Shown here piece by piece: positions 41,810 through 51,411 of a stretch of DNA of 64,000 nt. The DNA is taken from positions 1-64,000 of the forward strand of contig NZ_VWVM01000019.1 in the NCBI RefSeq assembly GCF_008632075.1, written 5' to 3'. The stretch comes from Candidatus Pantoea gossypiicola. Lineage in GTDB: Bacteria; Pseudomonadota; Gammaproteobacteria; Enterobacterales; Enterobacteriaceae. How positions within the stretch are numbered: position 1 is the first letter of the stretch; every line of letters begins with the position of its first letter. Under the pieces are notes generated by a model, which saw only the letters and a program-made list of their open reading frames with translations, did not search any database and had not been told where the DNA came from. Made by a program: the position numbers and the translations under genes.

Positions 41810-42595
41810 ATGTCACGTGCTGAGCACCTCTATCACCGGATCATGGTTGGGTTACTTTTTACCCTGCTGGCGCTGCCGTTGCTGGCTACACTGCTCTATG
41901 CAATCTCGTCCGACTGGAGTAATACCATTCTGCCGCAGGGCTATAGCCTGAAGTGGTTCATCCAGCTCTGGAGCGATCCACGTTTTCTGACGGCACTGGG
42001 TCATTCGCTGCTGATTTGCTTTGGTGCGCTGCTCTTCTCGCTGGTGCTGGTGCTGCCTGCCATGTTTGTAATCGCTTACTATTTTCCCCGACTCGATTCG
42101 GTGATGAACATCCTGATTCTGATGCCTTTTGCCGTACCGCCGGTGGTGTCATCCGTGGGATTGCTCCAGCTCTACTCTTCGTCACCGCTGATGCTGACCG
42201 GCACGCCGTGGATCTTAATCGGCTGCTATTTCACTATCGCACTGCCTTTTATCTATCGTGCACTGGCGAACAATATGCAGGCAATCAACCTTAAAGAGCT
42301 GATTGATGCTGCACAACTGCTGGGTGCCAGCACCTGGCAGGCGGCGCTGTGGGTGGTGCTGCCTAACCTGAGCAAAGGGATGTTGATTGCCGTGCTGCTC
42401 TCGTTCTCCTTTCTGATTGGCGAATTTGTCTTCGCTAACCTGCTGGTCGGCAACCGTTATGAAACCCTGCAGGTTTACCTCTTCAACATGCGTAACGGCA
42501 GCGGTCACTTCACCAGCGCGCTGGTGATCTCCTGTTTCTTTGTGGTGCTGCTGGTCACCTGGCTGGCTAATGCCCTGAATCCCGAACGAGGCTGA
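41810..42595 (+). CDS. ABC transporter permease 2
   Basis: This 261-residue permease has six helices and an EAA loop (LIDAAQLLGASTWQAALWVVLP near residue 165). I start at ATG 41810, which has AAAGGAG five bases upstream. An ATG at 41795 overlaps the stop of permease 1 and would add five residues. It pairs with permease 1 to form the channel, as in the PotC/PhnV class. Confidence 0.88.
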   Translation: MSRAEHLYHRIMVGLLFTLLALPLLATLLYAISSDWSNTILPQGYSLKWFIQLWSDPRFLTALGHSLLICFGALLFSLVLVLPAMFVIAYYFPRLDSVMNILILMPFAVPPVVSSVGLLQLYSSSPLMLTGTPWILIGCYFTIALPFIYRALANNMQAINLKELIDAAQLLGASTWQAALWVVLPNLSKGMLIAVLLSFSFLIGEFVFANLLVGNRYETLQVYLFNMRNGSGHFTSALVISCFFVVLLVTWLANALNPERG

Positions 42596-42597
42596 AT

Positions 42598-43590
42598 ATG
42601 AGTTACCTTGAGGTCAGAGAGCTGAACAAGTCCTATGGACCGACGCCGATTTTTGAGCAGATTGATTTCAGCGCTGCTGAAGGGGAATTTGTGACCCTGC
42701 TCGGCCCCAGCGGCTGCGGCAAATCAACACTGCTGCGCTGTCTGGCGGGATTAACCGGCGTCGACAGCGGTGAAATCAGGCTGGAGGGCAAGGATATCGT
42801 GCCGCTGGCCCCGCAGAAGCGCGCCATCGGCATGGTGTTCCAGAGCTATGCGCTGTTTCCCAATATGACGGTGGAGAAGAACGTCGCGTTTGGCCTGAAG
42901 ATGCAGAAGCTGCCCGAGGCACAGATCCGCCAGCGGGTGCGGGAGGTGCTGGAACTGGTGGAACTCAGTGACTATGCGCGCCGTTATCCGCATCAGCTGT
43001 CAGGCGGCCAGTGTCAGCGCGTGGCGCTGGCGCGTTCACTGGTCACGCGTCCACGGCTGCTGCTGCTGGATGAGCCGCTGTCGGCGCTGGATGCACGTAT
43101 CCGTCGCCATCTGCGCGATCAAATCCGGCGCATCCAGCGTGAGCTGAATCTCACCACCCTGTTCGTCACCCACGATCAGGAGGAGGCGCTGACGCTCTCC
43201 GACCGCATCGTGCTGATGAACCGGGGCAAAATCGTGCAGAACGGCGATGCAGAAGCGCTCTATACCCAGCCAGTTGATCTTTTCGCCGCCGGATTTATTG
43301 GCAATTACAACCTGCTGAGTGCCGAGCAGGCGACGCGGCTGACCGGCCAGCCTTTCCATAACCAGGTGGCTATTCGCCCGGAATCAATGCTGTTAACCGC
43401 GCCGGGCCAGGGTATTCCTGCGGAAATCCTCAGCCACAGCCTGCTGGGCAACGTCATCCGCTACCGTATCCGGGCGCATGACGTGGAACTTTCGGTCGAT
43501 GTGCTTAACCGATCGGCGGCGGATTTGCATCCCGCTGGCAGGAAGATTGGTCTACAATTAGAGCTGTCGACTTTGCGCCAGGTGGCTTAA
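42598..43590 (+). CDS. ABC transporter ATP-binding protein
   Basis: This 330-residue ATPase energises the import system. The Walker A motif is GPSGCGKST at residues 36-44, the Q-loop FQSYALFPN at 81-89, the signature LSGGQ at 134-138 and Walker B LLLLDE at 154-159. A C-terminal TOBE-type domain follows from about 240. It resembles PotA/FbpC/PhnT proteins. It is the last gene of the operon, two bases after permease 2. Confidence 0.92.
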   Translation: MSYLEVRELNKSYGPTPIFEQIDFSAAEGEFVTLLGPSGCGKSTLLRCLAGLTGVDSGEIRLEGKDIVPLAPQKRAIGMVFQSYALFPNMTVEKNVAFGLKMQKLPEAQIRQRVREVLELVELSDYARRYPHQLSGGQCQRVALARSLVTRPRLLLLDEPLSALDARIRRHLRDQIRRIQRELNLTTLFVTHDQEEALTLSDRIVLMNRGKIVQNGDAEALYTQPVDLFAAGFIGNYNLLSAEQATRLTGQPFHNQVAIRPESMLLTAPGQGIPAEILSHSLLGNVIRYRIRAHDVELSVDVLNRSAADLHPAGRKIGLQLELSTLRQVA

Positions 43591-43700
43591 AACACAGGAA
43601 AAAATTACGCATCGCACGGCAATCCCCTTCACAGATTGCTCTCGCTGTCAGGCTGGCAGTCTGTGCTGTTTGAAGCCTGACAAACGAGGAGCGATACCCC

Positions 43701-45326
43701 GTGTTAACCCTGCTTAATTTACTTTCTGCAGTGGCCCTGCTGGTCTGGGGCACGCATATCGTGCGAACCGGCATCATGCGGGTCTACGGTGCCGATCTGC
43801 GCCGCGTGCTGAGCCGCAGCATCGAAAAAAAACCGATGGCGTTTCTGGCGGGTATCGGCGTGACTACGCTGGTGCAGAGCAGTAATGCCACGACGTTGCT
43901 GGTCACCTCTTTTGTGGCGCAGAATCTGGTCAGCCTGACGCCCGCACTGGTGGTGATTCTGGGCGCGGATGTCGGTACCGCTATCATGGCCCGTATCCTG
44001 ACCTTTGATCTCTCCTGGCTCTCACCGCTGTTTATCTTCTTTGGCGTGGTGTTCTTCCTCAGCCGCAAGCAGACCCGCGCCGGTCAATTAGGCCGCGCCA
44101 GTATTGGCCTGGGCCTGATCCTGCTGGCCTTGCAACTGATTGTCGAAGCGGCGCGTCCGATTACTCAGGCCGCGGGTGTGCAGGTACTCTTCTCCAGTCT
44201 GACGGGCGACGTGATGCTCGATGCGCTACTGGGCGCCGTGTTTGCCATTATCAGTTACTCCAGTCTGGCCGCGGTGCTGATTACCGCAACGCTCACCGCC
44301 ACAGGCGTGATTTCGTTCAAGGTCGCGCTCTGTCTGGTCATTGGTGCCAATCTCGGCAGCGGTCTGCTGGCGATGATTAACGCCAGCGGCTCGAATGCCG
44401 CCGGTAAGCGCGTAGCGCTCGGCAGCCTGCTGTTCAAGTTCATTGGCTGCGTCCTGATCCTGCCCTTTGTCGATATCGTGGCGACCTGGCTCGATAAGCT
44501 GCCGGTCAACGATGAAGAGCTGGTGATCTTCTTCCACGTCTTCTACAACCTGATCCGCTGCGTGGCGATGGTGCCGTTTGCTGACCTGATGGCGCGCTTC
44601 TGCCGTCGACTCATTGCCGACGACGTCGACAACGCGCTGCAGCTCAAGCCAAAGCACCTCGATCGCAGCGCGCTGGATACCCCGGCGCTGGCGTTGGTGA
44701 ATGCTGCCCGCGAAGCGCTGCGCATGGGTGACGTGCTGGAACAGATGCTGGAAGCGTTTAATAAAGTCGTGCATGGTGAATCCCGCGAGGAGCGCACGGT
44801 GCGGCGGCTGGATGATGATGTCGATGTGCTCTATACCGCCATCAAACTCTATCTGGCGCGGATGCCCAAAGAGGATTTGCCGGAAGAGGATTCGCGCCGC
44901 TGGGGTGAAATCATTGAAATGTCGCTGAATCTGGAGCAGGCCGGTGACATTATTGAGCGAATGAGCGGCGATGTCGCTGACAAGTCGCTTGCAGCGGGCC
45001 GTGCATTTTCTGCCGAAGGATTAAAGGAACTGGAGGGGCTACAGGAACTGTTGATCGCCAACCTCAGAATGAGCCTGTCGGTGTTTCTGTCGCACGATGT
45101 CACCAGCGCCAGACGTCTGCGCCGCGCGAAACATCGCTTCCGTCTGATGATTCGTCGCTACTCTCACGCCCATGTTGATCGCCTGCATCAGCAGAATGTG
45201 CAGAGCATTGAAACCAGCTCGCTGCACCTCGGTTTACTCGGCGACATGAAGCGCCTGAATTCCCTCTTCTGCAGCGTGGCCTATACCGTGCTGGAACAAC
45301 CCGATGATGAGCGAGATTATGAATAA
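43701..45326 (+). CDS. yjbB: Na+/phosphate cotransporter family protein YjbB
   Basis: This 541-residue protein has an N-terminal transport part with two PNaS repeats (QSSNATTLLVTSF near 55, ISYSSLAAVLITATL near 185) and a C-terminal PhoU-like helical domain from about residue 340. E. coli YjbB exports phosphate when it accumulates. The GTG start has CGAGGAGCG before it. The 110-base gap to the ABC operon contains a GTCAGGCT/AGCCTGAC inverted repeat. Next to a phosphonate-type uptake operon, a phosphate exit valve makes metabolic sense, but this is inference. Confidence 0.93.
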   Translation: MLTLLNLLSAVALLVWGTHIVRTGIMRVYGADLRRVLSRSIEKKPMAFLAGIGVTTLVQSSNATTLLVTSFVAQNLVSLTPALVVILGADVGTAIMARILTFDLSWLSPLFIFFGVVFFLSRKQTRAGQLGRASIGLGLILLALQLIVEAARPITQAAGVQVLFSSLTGDVMLDALLGAVFAIISYSSLAAVLITATLTATGVISFKVALCLVIGANLGSGLLAMINASGSNAAGKRVALGSLLFKFIGCVLILPFVDIVATWLDKLPVNDEELVIFFHVFYNLIRCVAMVPFADLMARFCRRLIADDVDNALQLKPKHLDRSALDTPALALVNAAREALRMGDVLEQMLEAFNKVVHGESREERTVRRLDDDVDVLYTAIKLYLARMPKEDLPEEDSRRWGEIIEMSLNLEQAGDIIERMSGDVADKSLAAGRAFSAEGLKELEGLQELLIANLRMSLSVFLSHDVTSARRLRRAKHRFRLMIRRYSHAHVDRLHQQNVQSIETSSLHLGLLGDMKRLNSLFCSVAYTVLEQPDDERDYE

Positions 45327-45340
45327 GGCAGGTGAATAGC

Positions 45341-45411
45341 CTGCTGCAGCGCCGGAACGGCTATCGTCCGGCGCTGCAGCAGTGAGAAGCGGCGCATCGC
45401 ATTAATGCGCC
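45341..45411. terminator. paired hairpins between yjbB and panS
   Basis: A perfect 15-bp stem (45341-45355 with 45368-45382) is followed by a 7-bp stem (45391-45397 with 45405-45411). They lie between two convergent genes; neither has a clear T-run, so factor-dependent termination or 3'-end protection is possible. Confidence 0.55.
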
Positions 45412-45418
45412 GTCACGT

Positions 45419-46336
45419 TTACTTCTTCTTAATCGGCTTTCCGGACCAGTACCCCGCCAGCAGTGAACCTGACAGGTTGTGCCACACTGAGAAGAGCGCG
45501 CCCGGCAATGCCGCCAGCGGCGAGAAGTAGAGTTTGCCCAGCGTCGCCGCCAGACCGGAGTTCTGCATGCCGACCTCCAGCGCCAGTGTGCGGCAGGTTG
45601 ACTCATCAAAGCCAAACAGTTTGCCGCCCCAGTAGCCGCCAAGCAAACCAATCGCGTTATGCAGGATCACCGCCGCGATCACCATCAGGCCCACCGATCC
45701 GATGAAACCCTGACTGCCCGCGACTACCGCGCTGATGATCAGCAGAATGCAGACCATCGAAAACGCAGGCAGCCACGGCTCCACCCGACGCACCACGCTG
45801 TTCATGCTGTGATGAATGATCAGCCCAAGGCTAATCGGGATCACCACGATCTTCACGATGCTCAGCAGCATGCCCACCACATCAACCTGAATGTGGGTAT
45901 CAACATAAAAGCGGGTTAACAGCGGCGTGGCGAACACGCCCACCAGCGCGGAGACGGAAGAAATGGTTACCGACAGCGCCACATCCCCTTTCGCCAGATA
46001 GATCATGACGTTGCTGGCCGTGCCGCTGGCAACTGAGCCGACCAGAATCATACCGGCGGCCAGATCGGGCGGCATATGAAAGAGTTTTGCCAGCCCCCAG
46101 GCGGCTAGCGGCATCACCAGATAGTGCAGGAACGTTCCGGCAACCACCGGCGCAGGCCGGGTCAGCACCCGTTTGAAATCGTCGATATTCAGGGTGACAC
46201 CCATGCCGAACATAATCAGCATCAGCAGATAAGTGACCCAGGGTCCGATGCCAAGAAAGGTACCTGGAGAGTAATACGCGGCGACAGACAGCAGCACGGC
46301 CCAGAGCGGGAACAGGCGGGTTAACGTGGCGAGCAT
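45419..46336 (-). CDS. panS: pantoate/pantothenate:sodium symporter PanS (bile acid:Na+ symporter family)
   Basis: This 305-residue inner-membrane protein has ten helices of the BASS fold. The conserved SVASGTASNVMIYLAKGDVALSVT stretch near residue 100 and ALEVGMQNSGLAATLG near 255 form the Na+ and substrate crossover sites. It resembles Salmonella PanS, which takes up pantoate and pantothenate. The C-terminal KPIKKK is cytoplasmic. The specific substrate is taken from similarity only. Confidence 0.8.
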   Translation of the reverse strand: MLATLTRLFPLWAVLLSVAAYYSPGTFLGIGPWVTYLLMLIMFGMGVTLNIDDFKRVLTRPAPVVAGTFLHYLVMPLAAWGLAKLFHMPPDLAAGMILVGSVASGTASNVMIYLAKGDVALSVTISSVSALVGVFATPLLTRFYVDTHIQVDVVGMLLSIVKIVVIPISLGLIIHHSMNSVVRRVEPWLPAFSMVCILLIISAVVAGSQGFIGSVGLMVIAAVILHNAIGLLGGYWGGKLFGFDESTCRTLALEVGMQNSGLAATLGKLYFSPLAALPGALFSVWHNLSGSLLAGYWSGKPIKKK

Positions 46337-46519
46337 AGCCAGACTTCCTTATAAGAATGTTATGTTTAGTGCAGATTTGCCATAGAGCGTCGCCAGGCAG
46401 GAACGACTGCCGTGACGAAGGCGGGATCATAACATTTCATTATCATGGCGTAAGGCGAAGATGGGGCGAGGCAGGAAAATGCGGATCGACTGCTGCCGAT
46501 CCGCTGCATATCGCAGAAA

Positions 46520-47212
46520 TTACGCTGCTTTTTCCTCTAAACCGCGGTAGATCAAACCACCAATCACGGCACCGATAATCGGCATTAACCAGAACATCCA
46601 CAGCTGAGCGATCGCCCAGTCACCCTGGAAGAGGGCTACTGCGGTGCTGCGGGCCGGGTTAACGGAGGTGTTGGTCACTGGAATGCTAATCAGGTGGATT
46701 AGAGTTAACGCCAGGCCAATCGCGATTGGCGCAAAGCCTTTTGGCGCGCGTTCGCTGGTAGCGCCCATGATCACAATCAGGAAGATAGCCGTCATCACGA
46801 CCTCAGTGATCATGCCTGCCTGCAAACTGAAGCCGCCCGGCGAGTGTTCGCCGTAGCCATTTGCCGCAAAGCCGCTGGCCGCTGCGCTGAAGTCGCCTTT
46901 ACCGCTGGCGATCAGATAAAGCACCGCGCCAGCAGCAATGCCGCCCACCAGTTGCGCGATGATGTAAGGAATGGCCTGCGAGGCGGAGAAACGTCCGCCT
47001 GCCACTAATCCCAGGGTGACGGCCGGATTAAAGTGACCGCCAGAGATGTGACCGACCGCATACGCCATGACCAGCACGCTCAGCCCGAAAGCCAGCGCCA
47101 CGCCCATGAAGCCAATGCCCAGTTCCGGGAACGCCGCTGACAGTACGGCACTACCACAACCGCCTGCAACCAGTACGAAAGTCCCCAGCGCCTCTGCGAC
47201 TAACCTTTTCAT
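46520..47212 (-). CDS. aqpZ: aquaporin AqpZ
   Basis: This 230-residue water channel has both pore motifs, NPAVT near residue 63 and NPARS near 185, and six helices. The N-terminus MKRLVAEALGTFVLVAGGCGSAV is typical of AqpZ. I start at ATG 47212; a longer frame from 47317 adds an unrelated N-terminus. The selectivity-filter residues appear to be of the water-specific type. In E. coli aqpZ maps elsewhere, so its position here is a difference. Confidence 0.93.
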   Translation of the reverse strand: MKRLVAEALGTFVLVAGGCGSAVLSAAFPELGIGFMGVALAFGLSVLVMAYAVGHISGGHFNPAVTLGLVAGGRFSASQAIPYIIAQLVGGIAAGAVLYLIASGKGDFSAAASGFAANGYGEHSPGGFSLQAGMITEVVMTAIFLIVIMGATSERAPKGFAPIAIGLALTLIHLISIPVTNTSVNPARSTAVALFQGDWAIAQLWMFWLMPIIGAVIGGLIYRGLEEKAA

Positions 47213-47407
47213 GATATTTCCTAAATTTGGGTGAATGGATTCAGCGGCGGGATTATAAATCTGAGGAAAGGGAGCGCAACGCCGGTACACGAAATGCGCA
47301 AAGAAAGGGGTTGCCATTTGGCAATATTATCAATAAGTCTTTGTATTTATGGAACTATATGGAGGAAGGAAACCAGATGAGGATCAGGCCAGACTGCACC
47401 TTTTTTG

Positions 47408-47445
47408 CCGCTTTTCAGGCCGCGCTGGCGCGGCCTGAAAAGCGG
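47408..47445. repeat. perfect 18-bp inverted repeat after lysC
   Basis: Arms 47408-47425 and 47428-47445 are exact complements with only TG between. The structure starts 6 bases past the lysC stop. The minus-strand transcript continues into CAAAAAAGG, not a U-tract, so it is not a classic terminator. Confidence 0.8.
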
Positions 47446-47451
47446 AGAAGC

Positions 47452-48804
47452 TTACTCGAACAGATTACGATGTAGCGTGCGGACTACGCTTTCCGCATCG
47501 TTGCCCGGTACCAGGAAGCAGAGATTGTAGCTGCTGGCACCATAGCAAATCATCCGCAGGTTGAACGGGTCGAGTACACCAAACACCTCTTTGCCAACAC
47601 CGCAGGCTTTTGACAGCTCATTGCCGATAATCGCCACCAGCGCCAGATCTTCCTCCACTTCTACCCGGCACAGCGACGAGAGTTCAGTCAGCAGCGCCTG
47701 GGTCAGCAGACTGGCGCTGGTTGAGGTCGAGCCGGTGGTGTCCAGCGTCAGCGCCACGCTCACTTCGGAGGTGGTGATCAGGTCAACGGAGACGTTATGA
47801 CGCGCCAGAATGCTAAACAGTTCGGCAAGGAAACCAAACGTATGCAGCATGTTAAGGCTGTGCAGCGTTAACAGCGTCTGCTTACGGCGTAACGCCAGCG
47901 CCCGGAATAGCGGCGGGTTGCGGGTTTCGTTGCAAACGCGGGTGCCGCCCGCTGCCGGATCCTTGCTGGAGCCGACGAAGACCGGAATACCCCGGCGTAC
48001 GGCGGGCAGCAGCGTCGCCGGATGCAGGACTTTTGCACCAAACGTCGCCATCTCAGCGGCTTCTTCAAAGGTGATTTCATCAATGCGCTTGGCCGTCGGC
48101 ACCACGCGCGGATCGGTGGTATAGATACCCGGCACATCCGTCCAGATATCGACCCGCGCCGCATTCAGCGCTTCGCCCAGCAGCGCGGCGGTATAATCAC
48201 TGCCGCCACGCCCTAAGGTGGTGGTGCGCCCTTCGCTTTCACTGCCGATGAAGCCCTGAGTTATCACCAGCGCCTGCGCAATACGCGGCTGCAACTGCGC
48301 CGTCGCCTGCTCCGCCAGCACCTGAACATCCGGGACTGCCCGACCAAAATGATCGTCGGTGCGCATCACTTTGCGAACATCAAACCACTCTGCATTCACC
48401 TGACGTTCACGCAGAATTTCAACAAACAGCAGTGAGGACATCAGCTCGCCGTGGCTGACCAGTTCATCGGTCAGGGCATTTGAGGTGGCGAGTGACGCCG
48501 CTTCTGAGAGCGTGCTGATATTGTCGATCATCCGATCGATTTCATCGCGGATCACGCCCGGATGCTGCAGGCGATCGACAATGGCGTACTGAATACGGCG
48601 GATATCATCAAGCAGAGCAGCGCGCTGGGGAGCCTGCTGGCCTTCAGCCAGCGCAACCAGCAGATTGGTAATGCCTGCCGAGGCAGAGAGCACCACCAGA
48701 CGCGTGCTGGCGTCCTGCAGCACCACATCGGCGCTGCGGTTCATCGCTTCAAAATCGGCTACGCTGGTGCCGCCAAATTTTGCCACTATCAGAGTTTGAG
48801 ACAT
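47452..48804 (-). CDS. lysC: lysine-sensitive aspartokinase III (LysC)
   Basis: This 450-residue kinase phosphorylates aspartate, the first step to lysine, methionine and threonine. The catalytic start is LIVAKFGGTSVAD, with GRGGSDYTAALLGEAL as the substrate loop. Two ACT domains from about residue 305 form the lysine allosteric site. Length is one over the E. coli enzyme. The gene is preceded by a lysine riboswitch. Confidence 0.97.
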   Translation of the reverse strand: MSQTLIVAKFGGTSVADFEAMNRSADVVLQDASTRLVVLSASAGITNLLVALAEGQQAPQRAALLDDIRRIQYAIVDRLQHPGVIRDEIDRMIDNISTLSEAASLATSNALTDELVSHGELMSSLLFVEILRERQVNAEWFDVRKVMRTDDHFGRAVPDVQVLAEQATAQLQPRIAQALVITQGFIGSESEGRTTTLGRGGSDYTAALLGEALNAARVDIWTDVPGIYTTDPRVVPTAKRIDEITFEEAAEMATFGAKVLHPATLLPAVRRGIPVFVGSSKDPAAGGTRVCNETRNPPLFRALALRRKQTLLTLHSLNMLHTFGFLAELFSILARHNVSVDLITTSEVSVALTLDTTGSTSTSASLLTQALLTELSSLCRVEVEEDLALVAIIGNELSKACGVGKEVFGVLDPFNLRMICYGASSYNLCFLVPGNDAESVVRTLHRNLFE

Positions 48805-49501
48805 GTAAGACCTCGTGTCAGGTTATCTTGTTCTCGCCGATGAAAGGGTCGAGAAACATTCTTTCAGCCAGGCACAAGGAAAGAGCAGAAACGGGCGGAC
48901 AAGATCGGATAGACGAGTCACCCAGAAGCGCCCCACCTTGCAAAACGTCGACTGCAGACGTTTCTGGTGACAACCCAGAGGATTCAGCCCCTGTAGCCGA
49001 CAGGCAACACACCGCGTGCTGACCCACCTCGGCGTCGCTCCCCATGATGTGTTTTCACCGGATACGGTTCCTCCAACACACTGCCTGGGCGACGCGCCTC
49101 TTCTGGCTTGCACACAGGTGCGCAAGTAGGCGCATAGATCTAGCCTTTTCTGGACCTGCTGTCAATGTCAGCGATGGCCGGAGAGCCGCATCAGAAAACA
49201 AATTGCCCTGCGCCGCAGCGGCTACAGTGCTTAATGGGTTCAGCCCCTGCAACAATCCCTGACACGGCACAACGTTTTGCGCAGGCTTTCGCGTCACACT
49301 TTAGCGCGTGATACGACTGCCATCCGCAGGCGGTTCGCGCCAGTGAATGCTGACGACAGACCGCAGCGTTCATCTCGTCTGCGCGGCGTGCGCTGACAAA
49401 ATTTTTCCTTTCAGTTACAAGTGTGGTCATACTGAAACGCTAAACAGGCATGATGTGCCTCCGATGGAATGACGGTTCTTAATATCAACAAGAGTGTTGC
49501 C
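48805..49501. other. lysC leader and pgi promoter region
   Basis: About 700 bases between divergent lysC and pgi. The part near lysC is the riboswitch (listed separately) and its expression platform. From about 49140 to 49500 I see only short frames, with no family resemblance, and the presumed pgi promoter. Confidence 0.6.
48918..49128 (-). promoter_or_regulatory. lysine riboswitch (L box) of lysC
   Basis: On the minus strand the leader contains CCAGAAGAGGCGCG at its 5' side, GGGCTGAATCC-type and GGTTGTCACCAGAAACG core segments in the middle, and CTTCTGGGTGA at its 3' side, which closes P1. These match the conserved L-box positions of E. coli lysC. An extra CTTGC/GCAAG hairpin (49107-49126) lies just outside P1. 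Lysine binding should lower lysC expression. Exact ends are approximate. Confidence 0.92.
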
Positions 49502-51148
49502 ATGAAAAATATCAATCCGACACAAACCGCAGCCTGGAAAGCGCTGCAACAGCATTTTGAGCAAATGAAATCGGTAGAAATTGCCGATCTGTTCGCCCAG
49601 GATGCCGATCGTTTTGCCAAATTCTCTGCCACCTTTGATGATCAGATGCTGGTGGATTTCTCCAAAAACCGCATCACCCAGGAAACCCTCGATAAGTTAC
49701 AGGCGCTGGCCAAAGAGACCGATCTCAGCGGTGCCATTAAGTCTATGTTCTCGGGTGAGAAGATTAACCGCACCGAAGATCGTGCGGTGCTGCACGTCGC
49801 ACTGCGTAACCGGAGTAACACGCCGATTCTGGTGGATGGCAAAGATGTGATGCCAGAGGTCAATGCCGTGCTGGACAAGATGAAAGGCTTCTCAGAGCGC
49901 ATCATCAGCGGCGAATGGAAAGGCTATACCGGTAAAGCGATCACCGACGTAGTGAACATCGGTATCGGCGGCTCCGATCTGGGCCCGTTTATGGTGACGG
50001 AAGCGCTGCGCCCGTATAAAAACCATCTGAATATGCATTTCGTCTCCAACGTTGACGGCACCCACATCGCCGAAACGCTGAAAGATCTCAGCCCGGAAAC
50101 CACCCTGTTCCTGGTCGCATCGAAAACCTTCACCACCCAGGAAACCATGACCAATGCCCACAGCGCGCGCGACTGGTTCCTGAAAACCGCTGGCGATCAG
50201 CAGCATGTAGCGAAACACTTTGCTGCACTGTCGACCAATGCCAAAGCAGTGGGTGAATTCGGTATCGACACCAATAACATGTTTGAATTCTGGGACTGGG
50301 TTGGCGGCCGCTATTCACTGTGGTCAGCGATCGGCCTGTCGATCATTCTCTCGATTGGTTTCGATAACTTCGAGCAACTGCTGAGCGGCGCACATGCCAT
50401 GGACCAGCACTTCGCCTCTGCCCCGGCAGAGCAGAACCTGCCGGTGCTGCTGGCGCTGATTGGCATCTGGTACAACAACTTCTTTGGTGCCGAAACCGAA
50501 GCGATTCTGCCTTACGACCAGTACATGCACCGCTTTGCCGCCTATTTCCAGCAGGGAAATATGGAGTCTAACGGCAAGTATGTGGATCGCGACGGTCATC
50601 CGGTGGACTACCAGACTGGCCCTATTATCTGGGGCGAACCCGGTACTAACGGTCAGCATGCGTTTTATCAGCTGATCCATCAGGGGACCAAACTGGTTCC
50701 GTGTGACTTTATTGCGCCGGCTATTACTCATAACGCGCTGGCGGATCACCATCCGAAGCTGCTCTCTAACTTCTTTGCCCAGACCGAAGCGCTGGCGTTT
50801 GGTAAGTCACGCGACGTCGTGGAGAAAGAGTTTACCGATGCCGGCAAATCGGCAGAATCTGTAGCCCACATTGTGCCGTTCAAGGTGTTTGAAGGTAATC
50901 GTCCGACTAACTCCATTCTGCTGCGTGAGATTACGCCGTACAGCCTGGGCGCGCTGATTGCGCTGTACGAGCACAAAATCTTCACGCAGGGTGCCATCCT
51001 GAATATCTTCACCTTCGATCAGTGGGGTGTGGAATTAGGTAAGCAGCTGGCGAACCGTATTCTGCCGGAACTGGAAAATGAGGACGAAATTACCTCTCAC
51101 GACAGTTCCACTAATGCCTTAATTAACCGCTATAAATCCTGGCGTTAA
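49502..51148 (+). CDS. pgi: glucose-6-phosphate isomerase Pgi
   Basis: This 548-residue glycolytic enzyme interconverts glucose-6-phosphate and fructose-6-phosphate. Catalytic landmarks are NIGIGGSDLGP near residue 155, ASKTFTTQETM near 210, GGRYSLWSAIG near 273, the HRFAAYFQQGNMESNGK loop with the active-site Glu and His, and DQWGVELGK with the catalytic Lys near 514. I start at ATG 49502 (MKNINPTQTAAW), identical to the E. coli N-terminus; an ATG 11 codons upstream is less likely. Confidence 0.97.
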   Translation: MKNINPTQTAAWKALQQHFEQMKSVEIADLFAQDADRFAKFSATFDDQMLVDFSKNRITQETLDKLQALAKETDLSGAIKSMFSGEKINRTEDRAVLHVALRNRSNTPILVDGKDVMPEVNAVLDKMKGFSERIISGEWKGYTGKAITDVVNIGIGGSDLGPFMVTEALRPYKNHLNMHFVSNVDGTHIAETLKDLSPETTLFLVASKTFTTQETMTNAHSARDWFLKTAGDQQHVAKHFAALSTNAKAVGEFGIDTNNMFEFWDWVGGRYSLWSAIGLSIILSIGFDNFEQLLSGAHAMDQHFASAPAEQNLPVLLALIGIWYNNFFGAETEAILPYDQYMHRFAAYFQQGNMESNGKYVDRDGHPVDYQTGPIIWGEPGTNGQHAFYQLIHQGTKLVPCDFIAPAITHNALADHHPKLLSNFFAQTEALAFGKSRDVVEKEFTDAGKSAESVAHIVPFKVFEGNRPTNSILLREITPYSLGALIALYEHKIFTQGAILNIFTFDQWGVELGKQLANRILPELENEDEITSHDSSTNALINRYKSWR

Positions 51149-51165
51149 TTGGTGTTAATTTCATC

Positions 51166-51192
51166 GGGCGGCAACATTGCCGCCCTTTTTTT
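51166..51192 (+). terminator. pgi terminator
   Basis: GGGCGGCAA pairs with TTGCCGCCC around a 2-base loop and is followed by seven T residues, 17 bases after the pgi stop. Confidence 0.93.
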
Positions 51193-51397
51193 GTCTCTTT
51201 TTCCATCCGGGCGGCCTGATAATCGATTTTGTCATTCACGCCAGCGCGGGAAAAGTCTTAAAATACCCTAAGATAATTCTGAACATCGGGTGCTAAAACA
51301 GTGTGATATCCAGTATAAAATGGATCTGAAAACTGGCTGGCAGCAGGATTAGCTGTTGATTTATAGCCATATTTAAATTAATCCCTTCTGAGTAAAT

Positions 51398-51411
51398 TCT
51401 GATTATTCTTA
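51398..51411 (-). promoter_or_regulatory. candidate RcsAB box upstream of yjbE
   Basis: On the minus strand TAAGAATAATCAGA matches the RcsAB consensus TRVGAATAWTCYTA at 12 of 14 positions. It is 304 bases before yjbE. A weaker match (TAAGATAATTCTGA, 51269-51282) lies further upstream. The E. coli yjb operon is Rcs-controlled. Confidence 0.5.
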
